Counted from the first letter of the stretch, positions 1-8,295 are shown. The stretch is 47,626 nt of DNA from Chloroflexota bacterium (GCA_030612045.1 JAUWOP010000004.1:1-47626), one strand, 5' to 3'. Made by a program: numbers and translations. Notes: a model not told the origin generated them from the sequence alone.

Positions 1-35
1 TCAGCTTTTCTACGCTTGTTGGGGACATTGTCATC

Positions 36-303
36 CCTAACCTTGCTCATTCTTTGCTGGGGATGAAAACATTCCCCCTTGAGCCAGCTAGAATTTTCAT
101 AGTAGCGTGGGTGCTTGTCCCCCCCCCCTGCCGCGGATAAACGGATTGTTTGTTATCTTCGTCAATGCCGCGCTCGTGTCCCCCCCCCCTGCCGAGGATA
201 AACCTCGGCGCTACGATGGCTATCGGCGCTACAATGGCTAATCGTAAGAAGAGACTATCCTATTCTAAAGTTTCCAGGAGCACTAAAAGTATTGGAAGAG
301 ACT
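36..303. repeat. Left arm of window-bracketing inverted repeat
   Basis: Read by eye, 36-303 matches the reverse complement of 47410-47626 over its whole length, with scattered mismatches. The left arm carries one extra block of about 50 bases, an extra degenerate copy of an internal unit around 128-187. The arm contains poly-C tracts, the small hairpin CCGAGG/CCTCGG around a TTTAT-type loop, and the repeated phrase CCTCGGCGCTAC. It has no credible ORF. It looks like a dispersed, hairpin-rich intergenic repeat. Confidence 0.85.
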
Positions 304-308
304 CCCCC

Positions 309-337
309 TTGTAATTATTCTGATTGTCCTGTATACT
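309..337 (+). promoter_or_regulatory. Candidate sigma-70 promoter for the zinc-ribbon gene
   Basis: TTGTAA (309-314), a 17-base spacer and TATACT (332-337). Transcription from here would give a leader of about 135 bases before the ATG at 480. That leader contains the hairpin at 430-481. This is motif evidence only. Confidence 0.4.
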
Positions 338-429
338 TAGATTAGTGGCTTAATAAGGTTACCAGTTCTACTAGCAACCCCTTAGAGTTTCCCCAGTAAA
401 GGTCTCTTCAAGGTAAGGTTCCTCAAGGT

Positions 430-481
430 ATTGGATGACCGAAGTTTAGTTCACAATTTTTGAGAAAGGAGGTCATCCAAT
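430..481 (+). promoter_or_regulatory. Leader hairpin covering the RBS and start codon
   Basis: ATTGGATGACC at 430-440 is the exact reverse complement of GGTCATCCAAT at 471-481, with a 30-base loop. The right arm includes the last two bases of the Shine-Dalgarno AAGGAGG (466-472) and the first two bases of the ATG at 480. If folded in the mRNA it would block ribosome access, like an RNA thermometer or another translational switch. The complementarity is seen directly; regulation is inferred. Confidence 0.5.
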
Positions 482-788
482 GAGCTTTATTGATAGAGAA
501 CTGCAGTGCGCTGACTGTGGGAGTACCTTTACCTTTACTACCAGTGAACAAGAGTTCTTCGCTGCCAAAGGCTTCACGAACGATCCCAAGCGTTGTCCGG
601 ATTGTCGTGCGGCAAGGAAGCAGGAACGTGGAGGCGGCTCTGGGAGCTTTGGCTCTCATAGGCGGATGTATCCGGCTGTGTGTGCTGCATGTGGTATCGA
701 CACCGAAGTGCCGTTCGAGCCCCGTGAAGGCAGACCAGTGTATTGCAGCCAATGCTACAATGCGGTTGGATCCGCAAACAGGCGATAG
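480..788 (+). CDS. Double zinc-ribbon protein of unknown function
   Basis: A 102-residue soluble protein with four Cys-x2-Cys pairs at residues 10/13, 39/42, 68/71 and 89/92, which could make two zinc sites. The N-terminal half resembles short zinc-ribbon proteins with a C-G-S-T-F-T-F region. The C-terminal half resembles the family in which a CxxC pair is followed about 17-20 residues later by a second pair. A glycine-rich hinge (51-58) joins the halves. The start is fixed by AAGGAGG eight bases upstream. It is monocistronic, with its own terminator at 814-844, and the start region can fold into a hairpin. The biochemical role is unknown; nucleic-acid binding is a plausible guess. Confidence 0.85.
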   Translation: MSFIDRELQCADCGSTFTFTTSEQEFFAAKGFTNDPKRCPDCRAARKQERGGGSGSFGSHRRMYPAVCAACGIDTEVPFEPREGRPVYCSQCYNAVGSANRR

Positions 789-813
789 CCTTACCACTAC
801 GGAAGGTTAAGAG

Positions 814-844
814 AAGGGCCGGGAATTAGTCTCGGCCCTTTTTC
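814..844 (+). terminator. Intrinsic terminator after the zinc-ribbon gene
   Basis: AAGGGCCG (814-821) pairs with CGGCCCTT (833-840) around an 11-base loop and is followed by a short T run. It ends the monocistronic unit 26 bases after the stop codon. Confidence 0.8.
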
Positions 845-941
845 TGTGACAACGCTATAGCGTTCCCTGAATGTGTTGCTTCTCTTGCCCCCAACTCATT
901 GCAGCCGAGCGCACTAGTTGGCTCGATTGTTCCTACATTCG

Positions 942-960
942 TATTTAGGTATCCTAAATA
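942..960. promoter_or_regulatory. Perfect dyad, operator candidate upstream of the exporter
   Basis: TATTTAGGTATCCTAAATA has 8-base arms around a 3-base centre and lies 12 bases before the Shine-Dalgarno of the TauE/SafE gene. The half-site TTTAGG...CCTAAA is reminiscent of DtxR/MntR-type boxes. The symmetry is seen; the regulator family is a guess. It could also be a short mRNA hairpin. Confidence 0.4.
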
Positions 961-984
961 GATGTCCCTTTAAGGAGGTACGAA

Positions 985-1791
985 ATGGAAGTGGGATACG
1001 TCATTGCTCTGCTGGGAACAGGCGTAGGGGTGGGGTTTTTCCAGGGGCTTCTGGGGGTCGGTGGCTGCTTCATTATGGTTCCGGTAACAACCATAATATT
1101 TACCCATATGGGTGTTCCCATAGATACAGCAGTGAAGCTTGCCTTTGGCACAAACTTGCTGGTCGTTTTTCCTACAGCTATAAGTAGCTCTCTGGCTCAT
1201 CACCGCAAGGGCGCAGTTTGGTGGAAAGCAGGTATCACCCTGGGTATCGCAGTAGCAGCCGGAGCCCTGCTGGGTTCGACTATTACCTCCCAATTTATCA
1301 GCGGCGGGATAATAAAGGTTGTCTTTGGTGCGGTAATTCTTGCTGCCGCTGTGAGGATGCTCACCGCAAAACCACCAAAGATTGAGGAGGAGCCAAAGGA
1401 TAGCCTGCGACTTTGGGCTGCCTGTGGTTTTCCTTTAGGAATCGTGAGCGGGCTTATTGCCATTGGTGGTGGTGTGCTCATGGTTCCAGTTCTTACCACT
1501 GCCCTCAAATTTAAGATGCACAGAGCTGTTGGCACCTCAACTGCAATGATGATATTCAGTGGCGCCGCTGGAGCCCTGGGCTACTTCTTGAACGGGCTTC
1601 ATGCTCCAGATCTGCCGTCTCACTCTTTTGGTTATATCAATCTGACAGCCTGGCTCTGCTTGGTGGCTACCAGCGTTGGTATGGCGCAGGTTGGTGCCAG
1701 GACAGCCCACAGGCTCCCGGCAAAACAATTAAGGTATATCTTCGTTATTGTGACGGTCTATATGGGGCTCAAGATGATAGGAGTTCTTTGA
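985..1791 (+). CDS. TauE/SafE family sulfite/organosulfonate-type exporter
   Basis: A 268-residue integral membrane protein with the two-fold internal repeat of the TauE/SafE family (formerly DUF81). The glycine-rich motif recurs, as GLLGVGGCFIMVP near residues 21-33 and GLIAIGGGVLMVP near 156-168. A hydrophilic basic/acidic linker lies at about 129-140. Hydrophobic stretches suggest about eight membrane segments. The family exports small anions such as sulfite, sulfoacetate or thiosulfate; the substrate here cannot be read from sequence. AAGGAGG precedes the ATG. A perfect dyad at 942-960 may control it. It is monocistronic: a minus-strand tRNA follows. Confidence 0.85.
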   Translation: MEVGYVIALLGTGVGVGFFQGLLGVGGCFIMVPVTTIIFTHMGVPIDTAVKLAFGTNLLVVFPTAISSSLAHHRKGAVWWKAGITLGIAVAAGALLGSTITSQFISGGIIKVVFGAVILAAAVRMLTAKPPKIEEEPKDSLRLWAACGFPLGIVSGLIAIGGGVLMVPVLTTALKFKMHRAVGTSTAMMIFSGAAGALGYFLNGLHAPDLPSHSFGYINLTAWLCLVATSVGMAQVGARTAHRLPAKQLRYIFVIVTVYMGLKMIGVL

Positions 1792-1868
1792 GCGGCTGAG
1801 ATGGCATGTCTAGATCCAGTCTAAAATCCCCTGGGATAGTATGCTAGGATATGTTCCGTGACGCGAAG

Positions 1869-1945
1869 TGGTACCCCTGGCGCGACTCGAACGCGCGACA
1901 CGCGGTTTAGGAAACCGCTGCTCTATCCGCCTGAGCTACAGGGGC
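1869..1945 (-). tRNA. tRNA-Arg (anticodon CCU), CCA encoded
   Basis: Read on the minus strand from 1945 the sequence folds as a cloverleaf: acceptor GCCCCTG with CAGGGGT, a D arm with AGCTCAGGCGGATAGAGC, anticodon stem GCGGT/ACCGC enclosing TTCCTAA, and a T arm with GTTCGAGTC. The middle of the anticodon loop is CCT, reading AGG arginine codons. Discriminator A at 1872 is followed by a genomically encoded CCA (1871-1869). Confidence 0.95.
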
Positions 1946-2138
1946 ATATAAACTATCCCACAAAGCTGAGGATTCTAGTAAGCAGGAAAGGTTATAAGAC
2001 CTTTGGGGGTTAGTTTACTTCTTACCATCTGCAGGATTTATTTTACTACATGGGATAATTAAACCGCAACTTATGTACTTAACCTGCACTTGCCCAATTA
2101 TCATCCTTACTATATTATAGGATTTGAGGTGAGATGTT

Positions 2139-2936
2139 ATGGGTAGTTCAATCCAGCAAGCGACAAATGATTTAATGAACAGCAGGTATGCCATAGCATT
2201 GAGCGGGGCTGGAATATCAACAGAATCCGGGATACCAGACTTTAGGGGTCCAAAAGGGATTTGGACCACAGATAGAGAAGCAGAGGCTAAGGCTTACCAA
2301 AGATACGAGCTTTTCTTGAGAGACCCTAAATCCTATTGGGAGGAGATGTTAGGCTCTAAGGGTACATATGGAGGATTCTATGATGAGGTTAGAAAAGGAA
2401 AGCCAAATCCCGGCCACTATGCTCTGGCAGAGCTTGAAAAACTGGGAGTCATTAAGTGTGTGATTACACAGAATATTGATGGACTGCACGAAAAGGCAGG
2501 GAGCAAGAATGTAGTAGAATACCACGGTGGTGTTCATAAATTGAGATGTGCCTCATGCGGCACAAGATTTGGATTTGAGGAGATTTCTTTGGAGAATCTA
2601 CCTCCTCGCTGCAAGTGCGGTGGAGCAATAAAGTATGATGTAGTCCATTTCAAAGAGCCAATCCCTTCCGATGTTGTAGAAAGGGCAGAAGAGGAATCTC
2701 TAAAGTGTGATTTAATGCTCATATGTGGAACATCAGCGGTCGTTTATCCCTTTGCTAGCCTGCCCAGGATGGCAAAGCTGGGCGGACATAGAGCGAGCAT
2801 AAAGGTAGTAGAGATAAATGCGGAGTCTACACCGCTCACCTATGAAGGTATATCGGATTATCTCATCCAGGGGAAAACTGGTGAGATTCTGCCTGAAATA
2901 GTTAAAGGTATAAAGCTCATTGTCAATAGTCGATAG
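2139..2936 (+). CDS. Sir2-family NAD-dependent protein deacylase
   Basis: A 265-residue sirtuin. It removes acyl groups from lysine using NAD, releasing nicotinamide and O-acyl-ADP-ribose. Visible motifs: the NAD-binding GAGISTESGIPDFRG at 23-37, QNID at 111-114, the catalytic His in YHG at 129, zinc-ribbon cysteines 137, 140, 158 and 160 (the second pair is CxC), GTS near 197, and an INAE motif late in the Rossmann fold. The usual VxFGE motif reads VVHFKE, a local departure that might alter the acyl pocket. The start has a GAGGTGAG Shine-Dalgarno. Neighbours are unrelated, so its targets are unknown. Confidence 0.9.
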   Translation: MGSSIQQATNDLMNSRYAIALSGAGISTESGIPDFRGPKGIWTTDREAEAKAYQRYELFLRDPKSYWEEMLGSKGTYGGFYDEVRKGKPNPGHYALAELEKLGVIKCVITQNIDGLHEKAGSKNVVEYHGGVHKLRCASCGTRFGFEEISLENLPPRCKCGGAIKYDVVHFKEPIPSDVVERAEEESLKCDLMLICGTSAVVYPFASLPRMAKLGGHRASIKVVEINAESTPLTYEGISDYLIQGKTGEILPEIVKGIKLIVNSR

Positions 2937-2940
2937 TCAG

Positions 2941-3145
2941 GAGTTAGGGGGAGGGGGAGTGGGGGACTTAGGACTTAGGACTTAGGACTAATTAAACCCC
3001 CATGGGCGGTTGCCCACCAACGAACCATGAAAATAAGCTGTCATTACGAGCGGAGCAAAGCAATCCCCCTTTACTAAAGGGGGACTAAGGGGGATTAAAG
3101 AGATTAGCTTGCGTCTTCGTTGCTACGCTCCTCGCAAAGACACAA
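2941..3145. repeat. Composite intergenic repeat block
   Basis: The spacer between the sirtuin and rlmN contains no gene but several repeat types. There is a tandem GGACTTA unit (about 2963-2990), an ATTGCGAGG-type repeat in direct orientation (3041-3073), a mirrored CCCCCTTT/AAAGGGGG stem, and an inverted copy of the ATTGCGAGG-type repeat (3101-3145) ending AAAGACACAAG. The two inverted copies could fold into a long hairpin. Confidence 0.75.
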
Positions 3146-3187
3146 GCATTCTACTTTCGGAATAAAGGGGGTTTAAGGGGCTCTTCA

Positions 3188-4318
3188 ATGGTTCAGACTC
3201 TAATTACCAATCTATCTCTGGCTGAGCTAGCTAACCTGATGGAGTCATGGGGTGAGCCAGCCTTCCGCGCCCACCAGGTATGGGGCTGGGTATACCAGTC
3301 GCTGGCTTCTTCTTTCGAGGAGATGAGCAATCTCCCCCAGAGACTACGCCAGAGCCTGGCTCAGGAACTGTACCTGACATCATTGGTCCCAATTCAGGAA
3401 GTCAGGTCTGCCAATAGCCAGACTACCGGCACAAGCACTACGAAAAAGGTACTCTTCCAACTCAATGATGGCAAGACTATTGAGACAGTGTTTCTCTACC
3501 ATAAGGGGACATACCACCCTGGCATAGGTATTGTGAAGAAGGAACGCCAAACCGTCTGTGTCTCTACCCAGGTAGGCTGCTCCATCTCTTGTCCCTTCTG
3601 TGCTACTGGGCAACAGCCCTTTGAACGCAATCTTACTACTGGAGAGATAGTAGAGCAGGTTTTATATTTCGCTCGGAAGAAACACAAGATTACTAATGTA
3701 GTCTTCATGGGAATGGGAGAGCCTCTAGCTAATTATGATGCTACCCTCAAAGCCATAAGGATACTGAACTCAAGTCAGGGCTTTCATCTGGGCGCAAGGC
3801 ACTTTACCCTCTCCACCGCAGGACTGGTACCCCAGATTAACCAACTCGCTAAGGAGGATGTCCAGGTGGGACTGGCAGTTTCCCTGCATGCCGCTGATAA
3901 TGCCCTTAGAGATAAGCTAGTTCCTATAAATAAGCGGTACCCCTTGGAAACACTCATTGAGGCATGCCAGAATTATATTAATTCTACCGGTCGACGTGTA
4001 ACCTTTGAATACATACTATTCAACGGGATAAATGATTCGGTAAAGCAAGCAAGAAAGCTCAGCAGTTTGGTAACAGGGATGAACTGCCATGTTAACCTCA
4101 TCCCCACTAATCCCACAGGTAATAAACGGTTCAGTCCACCACTTCCTGAGAATGCAGCAGCTTTCCAGATGGAGCTTGAGCATCATTACATCACCACTAC
4201 TCTGCGGAGGAGCATGGGTGCGGATATTCACGCAGGATGTGGACAATTGCGCAGCCACTACAATTGTGAGGAGCCCAGTAAGATTCTGTGTTCTATATCG
4301 TCCAAACCTGGTGAGTAG
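3188..4318 (+). CDS. rlmN: Dual-specificity 23S rRNA A2503 / tRNA A37 C2-methyltransferase
   Basis: A 376-residue radical SAM methyltransferase of the RlmN/Cfr family. It methylates C2 of A2503 in 23S rRNA and, in characterised homologues, A37 of some tRNAs. The [4Fe-4S] motif is C131-x3-C135-x2-C138 (CSISCPFC). The SAM-binding GMGEPL follows at about 176, and the C-terminal cysteine needed to resolve the methyl-adduct is C351 in MGADIHAGCGQL. The length is normal for the family. The start is the ATG at 3188, which follows repeat-rich DNA with a weak Shine-Dalgarno (GGGGCTC). The COG1900 gene begins 49 bases after its stop. Confidence 0.95.
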   Translation: MVQTLITNLSLAELANLMESWGEPAFRAHQVWGWVYQSLASSFEEMSNLPQRLRQSLAQELYLTSLVPIQEVRSANSQTTGTSTTKKVLFQLNDGKTIETVFLYHKGTYHPGIGIVKKERQTVCVSTQVGCSISCPFCATGQQPFERNLTTGEIVEQVLYFARKKHKITNVVFMGMGEPLANYDATLKAIRILNSSQGFHLGARHFTLSTAGLVPQINQLAKEDVQVGLAVSLHAADNALRDKLVPINKRYPLETLIEACQNYINSTGRRVTFEYILFNGINDSVKQARKLSSLVTGMNCHVNLIPTNPTGNKRFSPPLPENAAAFQMELEHHYITTTLRRSMGADIHAGCGQLRSHYNCEEPSKILCSISSKPGE

Positions 4319-4367
4319 GTTGATTGATGTTAGTCGACCTACCTACTATAAGAGAGGAGCTACAGGG

Positions 4368-5615
4368 ATGTTAAAAACGATTGTCGAGATTAATGAGAGG
4401 ATTCAAAAAGGGGAAGCTGTGGTAGTTACCGCTGAAGAGGTGATAGACATAGCAGAAAAGAATGGTATTACCAGAGCTACTCAGGAGATAGATGTAGTTA
4501 CAACCGCTACTTTTGGTCCCATGTGCTCCTCAGGTGCATATTTCAATATCGGACAGGCCAAGCCTCGCATAAAATTTGGAGGTAGTACTATCTACCTTAA
4601 TGATGTACCAGCCTATGCAGGATGGGCAGCGGCAGATTTATACCTCGGTGCTACAGCTATCCCTGACCATGACCCCAGAAATAAAGTATACCCTGGTGAG
4701 TTCATATATGGGGGGGGACACGTAATCGAGGATTTACTGGAAGGGAAGGATGTTAGGTTGGTAGCTTCCGCTTATGGAACAGATTGCTACCCCAAGCGGA
4801 AGCTGGAAACATGGGTTAATCTCGATGACTTTAATCAGGCAGTATTATTCAATGTCCGGAATGCCTCACAGAACTATAATGTTGCGGTTAACTCTTCTAA
4901 TAGGATAATCTATACCTATATGGGGATGCTTAAGCCTAACTTGGGGAATGCTACATATTCCTCCGCAGGGCAGCTATCACCGCTACTTAATGACCCTTAT
5001 TACAAAACTATTGGCATCGGAACAAGGATATTCCTTGGGGGGGGGATTGGGTATGTTACCTGGCAGGGAACTCAGCACAATCCTGATGTCCTTCGGAGTG
5101 AGGATGGTGTGCCCCGAGGATGTGGTGGTACTCTGGCAGTTATCGGAGACTTGAAGCAGATGAGTTCCCGCTGGCTGAGAGGGACTAGCTTTCTTGGCTA
5201 TGGATGCAATATGATGGTTGGAATCGGTATCCCTATACCCATCCTTTCTGAAGAAATGCTCCGTTACACGATGGTAAAAGATGCGGATATTGTTGCTCCG
5301 GTGGTGGATTATTCGGATGCCTACCCCCAGAGGAAGTCAGATATACTGGGAGAGGTGAGCTATGCCGAGCTGAAGAGCGGAAAAATAGTATTGCGGGAAA
5401 AGGAAGTCCCTACGGCATCACTGTCAAGTTACTACAAGGCTGTAGAGATTGCTCATACCTTAAAGAGATGGATACAGAAGGGGGAGTTCCTACTTACAGA
5501 GCCTGTGGCACCCCTCCCTGGAATAGAATCAGGGATTATCCTCAAGCCCCTGGAGGAACGCCCCGCAGGTGTAAGCATTGCGAAGAATGGGTCTATTTAC
5601 CGCAGGAGGGAGTAG
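4368..5615 (+). CDS. Homocysteine biosynthesis protein, DUF39/COG1900 family
   Basis: A 415-residue protein of the DUF39 (COG1900) family. In methanogens, family members with NIL-ferredoxin and COG2122 partners convert aspartate semialdehyde and sulfide to homocysteine without an O-acyl-homoserine intermediate. Two motif cysteines are visible: C53 in TFGPMCSSG and C140 in YGTDCYP. Glycine-rich GGGIGYVTWQGTQH lies mid-protein. The ATG at 4368 has GAGAGGAGC upstream; a longer in-frame opening back to 4089 overlaps rlmN and is not credible as coding. The next gene starts 2 bases after the stop, so the two are translationally linked. The pathway role is inferred from family and context. Confidence 0.88.
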   Translation: MLKTIVEINERIQKGEAVVVTAEEVIDIAEKNGITRATQEIDVVTTATFGPMCSSGAYFNIGQAKPRIKFGGSTIYLNDVPAYAGWAAADLYLGATAIPDHDPRNKVYPGEFIYGGGHVIEDLLEGKDVRLVASAYGTDCYPKRKLETWVNLDDFNQAVLFNVRNASQNYNVAVNSSNRIIYTYMGMLKPNLGNATYSSAGQLSPLLNDPYYKTIGIGTRIFLGGGIGYVTWQGTQHNPDVLRSEDGVPRGCGGTLAVIGDLKQMSSRWLRGTSFLGYGCNMMVGIGIPIPILSEEMLRYTMVKDADIVAPVVDYSDAYPQRKSDILGEVSYAELKSGKIVLREKEVPTASLSSYYKAVEIAHTLKRWIQKGEFLLTEPVAPLPGIESGIILKPLEERPAGVSIAKNGSIYRRRE

Positions 5616-5617
5616 AA

Positions 5618-6028
5618 ATGGCTATTTCCATAAAAGTAGTGCTGCATTTCCCACGGCATCTGATGAATCAGCCCATAATTTATCATTTAGCAAGGCACTA
5701 CGATGTAGAATTCAATATCCTCAAAGCCTCTATCACCCCACAAGAAGAAGGTGTGTTGGTTATGGAGTTGAAAGGGGAACAGAAGGACTATGAGGGCGGA
5801 ATTAAATATCTTACCGATTCAGGGGTAGAGGTTCATCCCCTGAGTCGGAATGTTGCCCGTGATGAAGATAAATGTACCCACTGTGGAGTCTGTGTTGCAG
5901 TTTGTCCTGTTGGGGCTCTTATTCTAGACCCAGCTACTAGACGAGTTGATTTCTGTGAGAGCAAGTGTATCGCCTGTGAGTTGTGCATCAAGGCATGCCC
6001 TCCACGGGCGATGAAGGTATGCCTCTAA
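5618..6028 (+). CDS. NIL domain / 4Fe-4S ferredoxin protein (homocysteine module)
   Basis: A 136-residue protein. An N-terminal NIL domain (about 1-76; named after a domain of methionine transporter ATPases) is followed by two [4Fe-4S] motifs, CTHCGVCVAVCP and CIACELCIKACP. The architecture matches the ferredoxin partner of COG1900 proteins, which probably supplies electrons for sulfur insertion. Start ATG 5618 has GCAGGAGGGAG upstream and lies 2 bases after the COG1900 stop. A longer in-frame opening from 5468 overlaps that gene and is rejected. Confidence is high for the domains and moderate for the exact reaction. Confidence 0.9.
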   Translation: MAISIKVVLHFPRHLMNQPIIYHLARHYDVEFNILKASITPQEEGVLVMELKGEQKDYEGGIKYLTDSGVEVHPLSRNVARDEDKCTHCGVCVAVCPVGALILDPATRRVDFCESKCIACELCIKACPPRAMKVCL

Positions 6029-6095
6029 AGTAACCCCAAAAACTCCTGCGCCCATTTTCCCTTACACCCTTTCACACAAAACAGTGTAGAGCCAT

Positions 6096-6857
6096 ATGGT
6101 ATATGAACCGAGAACTTATCGTCACCCTGCCAGAGGTAACAACCTGGTCTCTTTTAGTGCTGTAATAAAGGAGAGCGACCTCTATATTCAAGCCAGACGC
6201 AATTTAAGAAGAAAGGCATTGAAGGCTCTCCTGAAATATCGTACTACCCTGGAGAGGTATATCGAGCAGCACCCTTACTTTCTTACTGCAATGGAGCCCC
6301 TCCCTGTAGAGGAAGCTGCTCCCCAGATTGTAAAGGAGATGATGAGAGCAGCAGAAAAAGCAGGAGTAGGACCGATGGCAGCGGTAGCAGGAGCTATTGC
6401 CGAGAGGGTAGGAGAGGAGTTACTTGCCTTCTCACCCGAAATAATTGTAGAGAATGGTGGGGACATCTTCCTGAAAAGCCTGAGACGGAGAGCGATTGGT
6501 ATATATGCTGGGAAGTCATCTTTCAGTGGCAAACTTGCCCTGGAGATTAACCCCGAGGATACCCCTCTAGGAGTATGTACCTCTTCAGGCACAATAGGGC
6601 ATTCCTTTAGTAAAGGTAGAGCGGATGTGGCTGTAGTCCTATCGGAATCGGCTGCTCTCGCTGATGCTACGGCTACTGCTGTAGGAAACCTGGTACAAAA
6701 GTCAGCAGATATTCCCCAAGCAATCGAGTTTGCCAGTCACATCGAGGGTGTAAAGGGGGTTATGATTATTATTGGTGATGACTTAGGGGTATGGGGGAAT
6801 GTGAAGCTTATCAGGTCAGTGGCAGATGCTTCCCCTGACGATAGCCATAGTAGATGA
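6096..6857 (+). CDS. UPF0280 (COG2122) family protein, ApbE-like
   Basis: A 253-residue member of the UPF0280/COG2122 family, distantly related to ApbE flavin transferases. Typical features: the start MVYEPRTYR, GPMAAVAGAIAE at about 92-103, ENGGDIFL near 118, CTSSGTIGHSFSKGRAD near 163-179, and the ADATATAVGN stretch. The gene follows the COG1900 and NIL-ferredoxin genes by 67 bases. The same trio occurs in methanogens, where COG2122 supports homocysteine synthesis. Its last 47 bases overlap the 3' end of the opposite-strand permease gene, an unusually long convergent overlap. Confidence 0.88.
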   Translation: MVYEPRTYRHPARGNNLVSFSAVIKESDLYIQARRNLRRKALKALLKYRTTLERYIEQHPYFLTAMEPLPVEEAAPQIVKEMMRAAEKAGVGPMAAVAGAIAERVGEELLAFSPEIIVENGGDIFLKSLRRRAIGIYAGKSSFSGKLALEINPEDTPLGVCTSSGTIGHSFSKGRADVAVVLSESAALADATATAVGNLVQKSADIPQAIEFASHIEGVKGVMIIIGDDLGVWGNVKLIRSVADASPDDSHSR

Positions 6858-8295
6858 GCAAACCAAGGAGCATCCAGCCAAAGCCTATCCATGGAGCATA
6901 CTGCTGGTTGATGACGATGATGACCCATATCCCAAAGGTGGCTACTAATCCAACAACGGCAGTGAGAGGAATTTCCCTACCTTTAATCTTTATGTTTAGT
7001 TTTAATTTGAAGGGGCGGGGTAGCCCAGGATTCTTTACCCGCAGCATGAGGATGGAAGCATGAGCGAAGGCAAAAGAGAGTAGCGCCCCAAAGGTATATA
7101 GAGCGCCGAGGTCACTAAAAAAGCTAGCACTGAAGAATCCTGGAACTAGAAGGGCGATTGCTATCAGACAAAACAGAATAATGGAAAAGTACGGAGTACG
7201 AAAGTTGTAATGCACCCGCCCTAGAGCTGAAGGCAACTGATGGTGCGAGCTGAGAGAAAAAGAAAGACGTGAGATTCCCATTATCCCAGCATTTGTAGCA
7301 ATGAACAGAATAGTCGCAGCCAGTACCGCTACTAGAGGGCCGAAGATAGTTTGTACTATTTCCGGCAGCAAAGGACAGGTAACAATACCTGCCACAGGGT
7401 CTCTTCCCCAGATGTTGCCGAGTTCCTGAGGTGTCATAGCTGAGAGAGCTACAACAGAGATGCCGGCAAACATTATCAAGACCACTGCAATCATCATCAT
7501 CAGAGCCCTTGGGGCACGGGATTGAGGCTCCTTTGTCTCTTCTGCCAGCTGAGACACTGTTTCCACACCAGTGTATGCTATTGTAGCAAGAGCAATGCCA
7601 AATACCAGGTCGGTGGTTTCCGGCCAGTTGTTAAACATATTATGAATTAGATTTATCATGCCGTCGAAGCCTAAAAGGATAAACAATATCCCAAGTATAA
7701 TGATGGAGAGCTGAGTTGCTAAGTCAATAGCCGCAGCGAGGATATTTACTCGGGAGGATTCACGCACACCTATAACATTAATAACCATGAGAACCCCTAT
7801 GAGTCCCATAGATACAAGTGTACCCACTATTGGAGAACTCCTCAAAGGTTCCCAAAAGTGTCCCAAATAGGGGGGTATGGTATAAGCTGAAATAGAGATT
7901 GTAACTATATAGCTCAGCATCAATGCCCAACCACTGATAAAGCCTACCAGGTCATTGAAGGCATGCCGGGCAAAACTGGCTGAGCCGCCGGCTTCCGGAA
8001 TCATGGCAGTACCCTCAGCGTAGGTAAGAGCGGTGAAGATAAACAAAATGCCAGCTATAGCCAGGGCTATTGGGGTGGCGCCAAGAGCCACTAACGCGAC
8101 AATCCCCAGAGCATAATAGATAGAAGAACCAACATTGCCATACCCAGCACTAAATAATCCCATGACCCCTACTACCCGTCTCAGGCGCAGGTGTCTTATT
8201 CTGGGGTGGCGGACGATCTTATCCCCCGGCTTTGGCTGCCAGCTATTCTCCATATATTCTCGACGGCTTCTCTGTCTATTCTGTTGGAAATACAA
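6811..8295 (-). CDS. APC-superfamily amino-acid permease
   Basis: A membrane transporter of 494 residues from the TTG at 8295, or 480 from the ATG at 8253; neither has a strong Shine-Dalgarno. The N-terminal segment has the APC signature region GLFSAGYGNVGSSIYYALG, followed by AEGTAMIPEAGGSASFARHAFND. About 12-14 hydrophobic helices run to the C-terminus. The family exchanges or imports amino acids with protons or sodium; the substrate is unknown. It is transcribed divergently from etfB across a 297-base spacer, and its 3' end overlaps UPF0280. The amino acid could feed the methionine-related genes next door, but this is speculative. Confidence 0.88.
   Translation of the reverse strand: MYFQQNRQRSRREYMENSWQPKPGDKIVRHPRIRHLRLRRVVGVMGLFSAGYGNVGSSIYYALGIVALVALGATPIALAIAGILFIFTALTYAEGTAMIPEAGGSASFARHAFNDLVGFISGWALMLSYIVTISISAYTIPPYLGHFWEPLRSSPIVGTLVSMGLIGVLMVINVIGVRESSRVNILAAAIDLATQLSIIILGILFILLGFDGMINLIHNMFNNWPETTDLVFGIALATIAYTGVETVSQLAEETKEPQSRAPRALMMMIAVVLIMFAGISVVALSAMTPQELGNIWGRDPVAGIVTCPLLPEIVQTIFGPLVAVLAATILFIATNAGIMGISRLSFSLSSHHQLPSALGRVHYNFRTPYFSIILFCLIAIALLVPGFFSASFFSDLGALYTFGALLSFAFAHASILMLRVKNPGLPRPFKLKLNIKIKGREIPLTAVVGLVATFGIWVIIVINQQYAPWIGFGWMLLGLLIYYGYRQGKHLPLT

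Noticed and set aside
36-303. Transposon terminal inverted repeat of a 47-kb composite element
   Set aside because: The enclosed content is mostly core ribosomal operons, and no transposase lies next to either arm; a dispersed repeat or assembly boundary is more likely.
4089-4367. N-terminal extension of the COG1900 protein overlapping rlmN
   Set aside because: The overlap with rlmN is out of frame, the extension has no family similarity, and a good RBS and start exist at 4368.
5468-5617. N-terminal extension of the NIL-ferredoxin protein
   Set aside because: It lies within the COG1900 coding region in another frame; the ATG at 5618 has a proper RBS.
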